Assembly (NCBI GenBank): GCA_031270525.1
Contig: JAISXN010000196.1
Coordinates: 1-10,095, forward strand
Length of the DNA: 10,095 bases
Reading direction: 5' to 3'
Source of the DNA: Candidatus Symbiothrix sp.
Lineage (GTDB): Bacteria > Bacteroidota > Bacteroidia > Bacteroidales > Azobacteroidaceae
The notes under the pieces were generated by a model that was given only the letters and a program-made list of their open reading frames with translations, had not been told where the DNA came from and ran no database searches. Position numbers and translations under genes: made by a program. The stretch's first letter is position 1; each line of letters opens with the position of its first letter. Below, piece after piece: positions 1 through 6,531 of the stretch.

Positions 1-1
1 G

Positions 2-88
2 CGGAAGCGACGCGATTCGAACGCGTGGTACCCTTACGAGTACGACAGTTTAGCAAACTGTTGGTTTCAGCCACTCACCCACACTTCC
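2..88 (-). tRNA. tRNA-Ser, anticodon GCU
   Basis: Read on the minus strand this folds as a class II (long variable arm) tRNA that decodes AGC/AGU serine codons. Visible parts are the acceptor stem GGAAGTG pairing with CGCTTCC (one G-U pair), a GGT/ACC D stem with GGC in the D loop, the anticodon stem-loop ACAGT-TTGCTAA-ACTGT with anticodon GCT at 52-54, a variable-arm hairpin GTACTC/GGGTAC, and a T arm with TTCGAAT. The discriminator base is G, the usual serine identity base. Without CCA the gene is 87 nt. Base 1 reads C on this strand and could be the first C of an encoded CCA, but the window ends there. The gene is divergent from mltG. Confidence 0.96.
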
Positions 89-127
89 ATGGTTCGTATC
101 CGAACACCATTATTTCAAATGGCGGTG

Positions 128-158
128 CAAAGATATAAATTTTTTTGATTCCTTCAAG
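128..158 (-). promoter_or_regulatory. Promoter of tRNA-Ser
   Basis: On the minus strand a perfect Bacteroidota -7 box TATCTTTG lies at 135-128. It is preceded by CTTG at 158-155, a near match to the -33 TTTG, with 19 bases between them. The predicted start is near base 121, giving a leader of about 30 nt before the mature tRNA. That leader holds two small inverted repeats: CCATT/AATGG (107-122) and GTTCG/CGAAC (92-105). The match to the known consensus is seen directly; the activity is inferred. Confidence 0.6.
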
Positions 159-177
159 TATTCTAACGCAATTTTTT

Positions 178-185
178 TATCTTTG
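178..185 (+). promoter_or_regulatory. Probable -7 box for mltG
   Basis: TATCTTTG matches the Bacteroidota -7 consensus TAnnTTTG exactly and lies 19 bases before the mltG start codon. The predicted transcript would have a leader of about 12-15 nt. No clear TTTG sits at the expected -33 distance (around 154-158 reads TCAAG), so the call rests on the -7 box only. It is back to back with the tRNA-Ser promoter. Confidence 0.45.
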
Positions 186-204
186 CGTCTTATTTTAGGT
201 AATA

Positions 205-1236
205 ATGAAACATAAAACGAAGCAACTTCTAATTTTTATAATCCTCATCATTATCCTTTCAGGAGGAATTGCCGGCTATTATTACTTCCGGATAATATCT
301 CCCGGTTTCGACATTAAAGAGCCGGTATCTATTTATATTGATGAAAAAAAGGATTATGACAAATTGTTATCCGATTTGGAAACAGTTGCGCATATCAAAA
401 ACCCTGCGCTTTTTCAAAAACTGGCCGCATCCATGCATTATGAAAACAATATGCTGACAGGTAGATACGTGATTAGCCCTTCGATGTCGTGTCTGTCGAC
501 GGTCAGAATGTTTCGCAACGGACAACAAACGCCTGTGAAATTTACGTTTAACAACATTCGTCTGAAAACCGACCTCATTGAAAGAGTCGGAGGGCAGCTT
601 ATGTTTGGCAGGGAACGTTTATCGGAAAAAATAAACGACCCCGAAATCTGCGAATCCTTTGGATTTGATACGGCGACAATTGTAAGTATGTTTATTACAG
701 ATACTTATGAGATGTATTGGAATATTTCCGTAAACAAATTTTTGGAACGGATGAAAAAAGAATACGACCGCTTCTGGACACCGGAACGTTTGGAAAAGGC
801 AAAAAACATTCCTTTGACTCCCGTTCAGGTTGCAGTTCTTGCTTCTATTGTAGAAGAAGAAACGGCCGATAAAGCGGATTATGCAATGGTAGCGGGATTG
901 TACATCAACCGTTTGCGAAAAGGAATGTTATTGCAAGCCGACCCTACCGTAAAGTTTGCAGTAGGCGATTTTTCTTTAAGACGAATCTTGTATGCACATC
1001 TGGACGTAGATTCGCCTTATAACACCTACAAATATTCGGGATTGCCGCCTGGCCCGATACGTATCCCTTCCATTTCAGGAATGGACGCCGTATTGAACTA
1101 CACTCACCATAATTATTTGTATATGACGGCCAAAGAAGATTTTTCGGGAAGAACCAATTTTGCGGTTACCCATGCGGAGCATCTTCAAAATGCCCGAAAA
1201 TACCGGAATGCATTGAATAAAAATAATATCCGTTAA
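205..1236 (+). CDS. mltG: Endolytic murein transglycosylase MltG (YceG family)
   Basis: The 343-residue length is typical for MltG/YceG. These inner-membrane lytic transglycosylases cleave inside nascent glycan strands, release them from the membrane and limit strand length. A single N-terminal membrane anchor is visible at about residues 8-28, after a basic MKHKTK start. A LysM-like region follows. The conserved catalytic block LASIVEEETA lies at 212-221; the catalytic Glu is in the cluster E217-E219. Other family signatures are INRLRKGMLLQADPTV (234-249), SPYNTYKYSGLPPGPI (270-285) and a C-terminal HNYLYM segment (302-307). The start ATG is preceded by AT-rich sequence without a Shine-Dalgarno, as usual in this phylum. 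A 28-codon lipoprotein ORF begins 6 bases after the stop and is probably co-transcribed. I see nothing abnormal in the protein. Confidence 0.95.
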   Translation: MKHKTKQLLIFIILIIILSGGIAGYYYFRIISPGFDIKEPVSIYIDEKKDYDKLLSDLETVAHIKNPALFQKLAASMHYENNMLTGRYVISPSMSCLSTVRMFRNGQQTPVKFTFNNIRLKTDLIERVGGQLMFGRERLSEKINDPEICESFGFDTATIVSMFITDTYEMYWNISVNKFLERMKKEYDRFWTPERLEKAKNIPLTPVQVAVLASIVEEETADKADYAMVAGLYINRLRKGMLLQADPTVKFAVGDFSLRRILYAHLDVDSPYNTYKYSGLPPGPIRIPSISGMDAVLNYTHHNYLYMTAKEDFSGRTNFAVTHAEHLQNARKYRNALNKNNIR

Positions 1237-1242
1237 AAGAAA

Positions 1243-1329
1243 ATGAAAAAAATTCTTGTCATCAGTGCAATTTTAATGTTGATTATCTGCTGTTTGTTAA
1301 GCGCTTGTTCAACTCCATGCGGTTGCTGA
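1243..1329 (+). CDS. Putative minimal lipoprotein, 28 residues, Cys-rich
   Basis: This short ORF reads M-K-K, then a hydrophobic stretch (residues 4-19), then the lipobox LSAC with Cys at position 22, then only S-T-P-C-G-C before TGA. It therefore looks like a complete type II signal peptide followed by a seven-residue mature lipopeptide with three cysteines (22, 26, 28). Two more Cys lie inside the signal sequence (16, 17). It starts 6 bases after the mltG stop, which suggests co-transcription or translational coupling. I do not recognise the family. Very small lipoproteins (entericidin-like, or the small Cys-ending peptides of Bacteroidales) give an analogy only. It could instead be the remnant of a longer lipoprotein gene, or a chance ORF; the intact lipobox and the start placed right after mltG argue for a real gene. 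Confidence 0.55.
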   Translation: MKKILVISAILMLIICCLLSACSTPCGC

Positions 1330-1362
1330 AGATATATTTGAATTTATTCGAAAAAAAATACG

Positions 1363-1383
1363 CCGTTTAATTTGAATAAACGG
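1363..1383. repeat. Perfect inverted repeat overlapping the gapA -33 element
   Basis: CCGTTTA (1363-1369) and TAAACGG (1377-1383) form a perfect 7-bp stem with a 7-nt loop. The loop contains TTTG (1371-1374), the likely -33 element of gapA. In the plus direction it is followed by TTAAAAATTT, a weak U tract. In the minus direction it is followed by a run of eight T, so it is terminator-like mainly on the strand that carries no gene here. It may terminate the mltG unit inefficiently, or be an operator for gapA. Confidence 0.5.
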
Positions 1384-1402
1384 TTAAAAATTTGTACCTT
1401 TG
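1371..1402 (+). promoter_or_regulatory. Promoter of gapA
   Basis: TTTG (1371-1374), 20 intervening bases and TACCTTTG (1395-1402) match the Bacteroidota consensus TTTG-N19-21-TAnnTTTG exactly. The predicted transcription start is near 1408-1410, giving a leader of about 72 nt. The leader is almost entirely A/T with no Shine-Dalgarno, as is common for highly expressed genes in this phylum. Confidence 0.75.
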
Positions 1403-1454
1403 CGCTGCAAAAAGATTAAAGATTTTCATATATTATAATAATTTAATTTTTTAA

Positions 1455-2483
<1,029 letters not shown>

Positions 2484-2497
2484 ATTCTAAAAAAGAA

Positions 2498-2549
2498 CGC
2501 GAATTACGTGAATGGCGCAAATTTTATTTGTGTAATTCGCGTAATTTGC
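2498..2549. terminator. Hairpin region between convergent genes, probable bidirectional terminator
   Basis: CGCGAATTAC (2498-2507) and GTAATTCGCG (2532-2541) are a perfect 10-bp inverted repeat with a 24-nt loop. In the minus direction the stem is followed by TTCTTTTTT (2496-2488), a good U tract that suits termination of the serine hydrolase transcript. In the plus direction only a weak TAATTTGCATTT follows. A second inverted repeat, GCAAATT (2517-2523) with AATTTGC (2543-2549), interleaves with the first. The region lies between the gapA stop and the stop of the opposing gene. Confidence 0.65.
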
Positions 2550-2551
2550 AT

Positions 2552-3724
2552 TTAATAACACATTTTCAAAGCCTCATCCACAAAGTAATAAACATCGGTA
2601 TCCAAATGTCCTCTTCGCGGATTAACCGAATCTTTTTCTTTTCCTAAGCGGACAATTACCAAATTTTCACAGGGCACGACAATAATTCTTTGCCCTAAAT
2701 GTCCCATCATACCATAGAAAGGCGGATTGTGTTCCTCGTCAATCCAAACGGAATAACCGTATTTTTTCGGTTCGTTCGGCTCAAACGCCGCAGCGTCCGG
2801 TGTAATCATCATATCTACAAACGCAGAATCCAGAATTTGTTGGCCGTTCCAATTCCCTTTTTGCAACAATAACTGACCCAACCTGGCAAAATCCCGGACA
2901 TTGCTATATATGCAACAAAACGATTTTTCAATATCGCCGCTCAACGCCCACAAAGCGTCATGTTCCATGCCCATCGGTTGCCAAAACGTTTCCGAAAAAT
3001 ATTGCGCCAAACTTTTTCCGGTTGCCCGTTTCAAAACCATAGCCAGCAGTTGGGTATTTGCCGACAAATATTTGAATTTTCCGCCCGGCTGCGTGATAAA
3101 ATGCCGCTTCAACAATTGTTTTTCGACATCATTGCCGAAATACGCCTCAGTCGTCATATTGATTGGCGAATAATATTCTTCGTCCCAATCGAATCCCGAA
3201 CGCATACTTGATAAATCGCCGACGGTTGCCATCCGGCCCAATGAATCGCTTAAAAATTCGGGAAGAAAATCCGTCAGCGGTTGATTGACACTTTGGATAT
3301 AACCCTGTTCGATGGCTTTGCCTAAAAGCATGGCAGTCATCGTTTTCGCCATTGAAAAAGAATTTGTCAGGCTGTTGCCGGAGTAATCGTCCCAGTATTC
3401 TTCGTACAATAATTTTCCATCCTTGACAAGCGCAAAAGCGATGGAATGAAAATCTTCCAATTCTTTCCGCAAAGTATCCGTGAGCCGGATTTTATTGTAA
3501 TTTTCGTGCAATTCCCAAGGCTGCGGCGTTCCCGCACGAATCACATTGTTGTCGAAATCGACATAATCGTCAATATACGTAGTCGAATATCCTTTCAGGA
3601 TAATTGTCCGGAAAGCTTTTACCACATAACCGTTTCCCGAAACATACAAACCGGCTATTACTAACAGAATAATGGCGAGAATCCCTATACAAATCCCTGA
3701 TAATATTTTGACTGATGTTTTCAT
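2552..3724 (-). CDS. Membrane-anchored serine hydrolase, beta-lactamase/NylB-like fold
   Basis: I prefer the ATG at 3724 (390 residues); the frame can also open two codons earlier at a TTG (3730). An N-terminal membrane segment at about 7-28 predicts anchoring with the catalytic domain in the periplasm. The active-site motif SMAK (Ser124, Lys127) is the SxxK of class C beta-lactamase-like serine hydrolases. The second-motif Tyr is probably Tyr219 in KYLSAN, with Asn223, and GHLG (His342-Gly344) replaces the KTG of true beta-lactamases, as in esterase, amidase and NylB-type members. The sequence around 244-258, including F-W-Q-P-M-G-M-E, is typical of these families. The substrate cannot be read from sequence: peptide, ester and amide hydrolysis are all known, so resistance to beta-lactams should not be assumed. 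It lies 47 bases downstream of clpC in the same direction and may be co-transcribed with it; its 3' end faces gapA. Confidence 0.85.
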   Translation of the reverse strand: MKTSVKILSGICIGILAIILLVIAGLYVSGNGYVVKAFRTIILKGYSTTYIDDYVDFDNNVIRAGTPQPWELHENYNKIRLTDTLRKELEDFHSIAFALVKDGKLLYEEYWDDYSGNSLTNSFSMAKTMTAMLLGKAIEQGYIQSVNQPLTDFLPEFLSDSLGRMATVGDLSSMRSGFDWDEEYYSPINMTTEAYFGNDVEKQLLKRHFITQPGGKFKYLSANTQLLAMVLKRATGKSLAQYFSETFWQPMGMEHDALWALSGDIEKSFCCIYSNVRDFARLGQLLLQKGNWNGQQILDSAFVDMMITPDAAAFEPNEPKKYGYSVWIDEEHNPPFYGMMGHLGQRIIVVPCENLVIVRLGKEKDSVNPRRGHLDTDVYYFVDEALKMCY

Positions 3725-3743
3725 AGACAATGATTTTTAGGAG

Positions 3744-3759
3744 TAAAATTATAATTTTA
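3744..3759. repeat. 16-bp AT palindrome between clpC and the serine hydrolase gene
   Basis: TAAAATTATAATTTTA is a perfect palindrome lying between the clpC stop and the serine hydrolase start, both on the minus strand. On the minus strand TAATTTTA (3751-3744) resembles a -7 box with one mismatch. It sits 24 bases after a TTTG at 3779-3776, slightly too far for the consensus. It could be a weak secondary promoter or simply AT-rich spacer. Confidence 0.25.
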
Positions 3760-3771
3760 AAACTGCACTTT

Positions 3772-6309
3772 TTAACAAACCGTAGCCGACTCAATCTCCG
3801 TTACAATCTTCTTGTTCTCTTCGTTAAAATCCACTTTAATGCTATCTCCTTCATGGACATCGGCTTTGATAATCTTTTCAGCCAACTCGTCTTCCAGATA
3901 TTTTTGGATGGCGCGTTTCAGAGGACGAGCGCCGAATTGTACGTCGTAACCTTTGGATGCGATAAATTCTTTCGCTTTGTCCGAAATTTCCAAGGCATAA
4001 CCCAGCGTTTTCACCCGTTTGTAGAAACCGGCCAATTCGATGTCTATAATCTTGTAAATCGATTCCTTATCCAATTGGTCAAACATGATGATATCGTCCA
4101 CACGGTTCAGAAATTCGGGAGCAAAGGCGCGGTTTAAAGCCTTTTGAATCACGCTACGGGAATATTCTTTCTCATCGGGACCTGTACTGGTAACGAATCC
4201 TACTCCCCGCCCGAAATCCTTCAACTGGCGCGTTCCCACATTGGACGTCATGATGAGGATGGTATTTTTGAAATCAATCCTGCGTCCCAAACTGTCGGTC
4301 AACCGGCCTTCATCCATCACTTGCAATAAGATATTGAAGACGTCGGGATGGGCTTTTTCTATTTCATCCAGCAAAACTACAGAATATGGTTTGCGGCGCA
4401 CTTTTTCGGTCAATTGTCCGCCTTCTTCGTAACCCACATATCCCGGAGGCGCTCCGATAAGCCGCGAGACAGAGAATTTCTCCATGTATTCACTCATGTC
4501 GATGCGTATCAAGGTATCGGCCGAGTCAAATAAATATTCGGCTAATTTCTTGGCCAAATGTGTTTTACCAACTCCGGTCGGGCCTAAGAACATAAATGTT
4601 CCGATGGGTTTGTTCGGATCTTTCAAGCCGATGCGGTTGCGTTGGATAGCCTTCACGATTTTATTGACGGCTTCATCCTGTCCGATTACCTTGGTTCTGA
4701 GGATGTCGCCCATTTCCATCAGTTTCTGGTTTTCAGCTTTGGCAATTCTTTGTACGGGCACACCGGAAATCATAGCTACAACTTCCGCCACTTTTTCTTC
4801 GTCTACAATCTGGCGATTGATTTGTAATTCTTCTTCCCATTTGGATTTGGAGGCTTCCAGGTTCAGCAAAAGTTGCCTTTCCTGGTCGCGGTAGCCGGCG
4901 GCCAATTCGAAATTCTGAGATTTAACCGCTTGAACTTTAAGCTGTTTGATATCTTCGATTTGAATTTCCAATTCCTCAATGGCTTTCGGTACAACGATAT
5001 TGGAAATATGTGTTCGCGAACCTGCTTCGTCCATTGCGTCAATGGCTTTATCGGGAAAATTCCGGTCGCTGATGTAACGGTCTGTGAGTGTAACGCAAGC
5101 TTTTACCGCTTCGGGAGTATAATATACGTTGTGATGATCCTCGTATTTTTCCTTGATGTTTTCAAGGATTTGCAAAGTTTCTTCGGCCGTTGTCGGGTCA
5201 ACCATCACTTTTTGGAAGCGGCGTTCCAAAGCGCCGTCTTTTTCAATGTTTTTGCGATATTCGTCAAGCGTAGTTGCTCCGATACATTGGATTTCGCCCC
5301 TTGCCAAAGCCGGTTTCAACATATTGGCAGCGTCCATTGAGCCGGAAGCGCCGCCGGCGCCGACGATGGTGTGAATTTCGTCGATAAAAAGAATTACATT
5401 CGGATTCTTTGACAATTCGTTCAGTATCGCTTTGATACGTTCTTCAAATTGACCGCGGTATTTAGTCCCGGCCACAATCGAAGCCATATCCAGATTAACT
5501 ACGCGCTTGTCGAACAAAATCCGCGAGACTTTCCGTTGCGTAATCCTGAGCGCTAATCCTTCGACTATGGCGGATTTACCGACTCCGGGTTCGCCAATCA
5601 ATACCGGATTGTTTTTCTTCCTGCGACTCAAAATCTGCGCCAGTCGTTCGATTTCTTTTTCCCTTCCGACGATGGGGTCCAAACGGTTTTCTTCAGCGGC
5701 TTTCGTCAAATCCATGCCGAAACTGTCAATCACCGGAGTATCGCTACTTTTGTTGGAATTTCCTGCGTTTGTACGGGAAGTTTCCCGCTTTTTGGAGAAT
5801 GAATTGTCGAAATCGTCATCGTCGTCATCGCCTGTAAAACCTGCGCCCATTTGAGGTTGCACGACTTTTTCACTCTTATTGCTTTCCGTAAGCAAACCAA
5901 ACACATTATTGTAATTGACGGAATAATTGTCTAAAATCCGGGAAGCCATAGAATCCTGATTTTTCAGCATCGCCAGTAACAAATGCTCCGTATCTGTTTC
6001 GGAACTGTTCAGGTTGATAGATTCCAAAACGCTGATACGTAATAAATTTTCAACACTCTTATCAATAGTTAGCTGGTTTTCGGAAACGTATTCTCCTTCT
6101 TCATATAATTCTTTGTCGATAGCGGTTTTCAATTCATTGGAATCCACTCCCAGCAAATTGATGATGGAAGAGGCTTTACTTTTTTTATCGCGTAACATTC
6201 CAAGTAGTATATGCTCGACTCCCACACTGGAATTGTGCAGGCGTCCGGCTTCTTCCCGGCTGAACATGAGGATATTCTTTACCTTATTAGAAAAATTTTT
6301 TCTTATCAT
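3772..6309 (-). CDS. clpC: ATP-dependent Clp protease ATP-binding subunit ClpC
   Basis: A hexameric AAA+ unfoldase that delivers proteins to the ClpP peptidase in the cytoplasm. The 845 residues contain an N-terminal double Clp repeat (about 1-145); an acidic, Asp/Ser/Asn-rich linker (about 150-192) with six consecutive Asp at 161-166; and D1 with Walker A GEPGVGKS (239-246), pore loop KYRG (283-286), Walker B ILFIDE (306-311) and Arg pair 363-364. A UVR-type coiled middle domain follows (about 446-482), which marks ClpC rather than ClpB or ClpA. D2 has Walker A GPTGVGKT (576-583), pore loop GYVG (623-626), Walker B VVLLDE (644-649) and sensor-2 GAR (793-795). The tripeptide VGF (703-705) in the D2 loop fits the ClpP-docking (I/L/V)GF motif. 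The N-terminal M-I-R-K-N-F start fits known homologs. The gene is divergent from gyrA, and the serine hydrolase gene follows. All key residues are intact. Confidence 0.97.
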   Translation of the reverse strand: MIRKNFSNKVKNILMFSREEAGRLHNSSVGVEHILLGMLRDKKSKASSIINLLGVDSNELKTAIDKELYEEGEYVSENQLTIDKSVENLLRISVLESINLNSSETDTEHLLLAMLKNQDSMASRILDNYSVNYNNVFGLLTESNKSEKVVQPQMGAGFTGDDDDDDFDNSFSKKRETSRTNAGNSNKSSDTPVIDSFGMDLTKAAEENRLDPIVGREKEIERLAQILSRRKKNNPVLIGEPGVGKSAIVEGLALRITQRKVSRILFDKRVVNLDMASIVAGTKYRGQFEERIKAILNELSKNPNVILFIDEIHTIVGAGGASGSMDAANMLKPALARGEIQCIGATTLDEYRKNIEKDGALERRFQKVMVDPTTAEETLQILENIKEKYEDHHNVYYTPEAVKACVTLTDRYISDRNFPDKAIDAMDEAGSRTHISNIVVPKAIEELEIQIEDIKQLKVQAVKSQNFELAAGYRDQERQLLLNLEASKSKWEEELQINRQIVDEEKVAEVVAMISGVPVQRIAKAENQKLMEMGDILRTKVIGQDEAVNKIVKAIQRNRIGLKDPNKPIGTFMFLGPTGVGKTHLAKKLAEYLFDSADTLIRIDMSEYMEKFSVSRLIGAPPGYVGYEEGGQLTEKVRRKPYSVVLLDEIEKAHPDVFNILLQVMDEGRLTDSLGRRIDFKNTILIMTSNVGTRQLKDFGRGVGFVTSTGPDEKEYSRSVIQKALNRAFAPEFLNRVDDIIMFDQLDKESIYKIIDIELAGFYKRVKTLGYALEISDKAKEFIASKGYDVQFGARPLKRAIQKYLEDELAEKIIKADVHEGDSIKVDFNEENKKIVTEIESATVC

Positions 6310-6335
6310 TTTTTATTTCCCTTCAAAATTCGATA

Positions 6336-6370
6336 CAAATATATTTATTTTAATTGAAACCATACTCAAA
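6336..6370 (-). promoter_or_regulatory. Probable promoter of clpC
   Basis: On the minus strand TATATTTG (6343-6336) is a perfect TAnnTTTG -7 box, with TTTG at 6370-6367. The 23-base gap is a little longer than the usual 19-21. The predicted start is near 6329, with a leader of about 20 nt. No CtsR- or CIRCE-type operator is visible. Confidence 0.5.
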
Positions 6371-6374
6371 ATCC

Positions 6375-6408
6375 ATGCCATTCATTTAAATAAATATTCG
6401 AATGCCAT
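6375..6408. repeat. Direct and inverted repeats in the clpC-gyrA intergenic region
   Basis: ATGCCAT occurs twice (6375-6381 and 6402-6408), 27 bases apart start to start. CATTC (6379-6383) and GAATG (6400-6404) form an inverted pair around the palindrome ATTTAAAT (6384-6391). The element lies just upstream of the clpC -33 element and about 40 bases before the gyrA promoter, a position where a regulator could act on either gene. No known operator is recognised. Confidence 0.25.
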
Positions 6409-6445
6409 ATTTTACTGTACTTTAACGAATGAAAATAAAAAAAGT

Positions 6446-6477
6446 TTTTATTTTTAGGAGAAAAAGTTGTACCTTAG
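6446..6477 (+). promoter_or_regulatory. Probable promoter of gyrA
   Basis: TACCTTAG (6470-6477) matches TAnnTTTG at all but one position. It has TTTT (6446-6449) 20 bases upstream in place of TTTG. The predicted start is near 6484, giving a leader of about 48 nt that contains a five-codon ORF. The rest of the 222-bp clpC-gyrA intergenic region is AT-rich and holds no further gene that I can see. Confidence 0.45.
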
Positions 6478-6502
6478 CGTGATTTTTCGGAAATCAAACA
6501 AA

Positions 6503-6520
6503 ATGTATAAGACTAATTAA
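6503..6520 (+). other. Five-codon upstream ORF in the gyrA leader
   Basis: ATG-TAT-AAG-ACT-AAT-TAA encodes M-Y-K-T-N and ends 11 bases before the gyrA ATG, inside the predicted leader. It may be chance in an AT-rich leader. If translated, its termination so close to the gyrA start could affect initiation there. Confidence 0.2.
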
Positions 6521-6531
6521 AATAAATACAA

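Noticed and set aside
2552..3724. Reading the serine hydrolase as a beta-lactamase resistance gene
   Set aside because: The SxxK motif is shared by many esterases, amidases and peptidases, the KTG motif is replaced by HLG, and there is a membrane anchor, so resistance is not supported.
3730..4137. Plus-strand open frames opposite clpC, including frames near 4484-4894 and 4873-5340
   Set aside because: ClpC is intact over the whole region with all AAA+ motifs. The opposite frames are low-complexity, Phe/Ser-rich shadows.
6310..6531. A possible hidden gene or RNA in the clpC-gyrA intergenic region
   Set aside because: Apart from promoters, small repeats and a five-codon ORF, I find no open frame or stable GC-rich fold.
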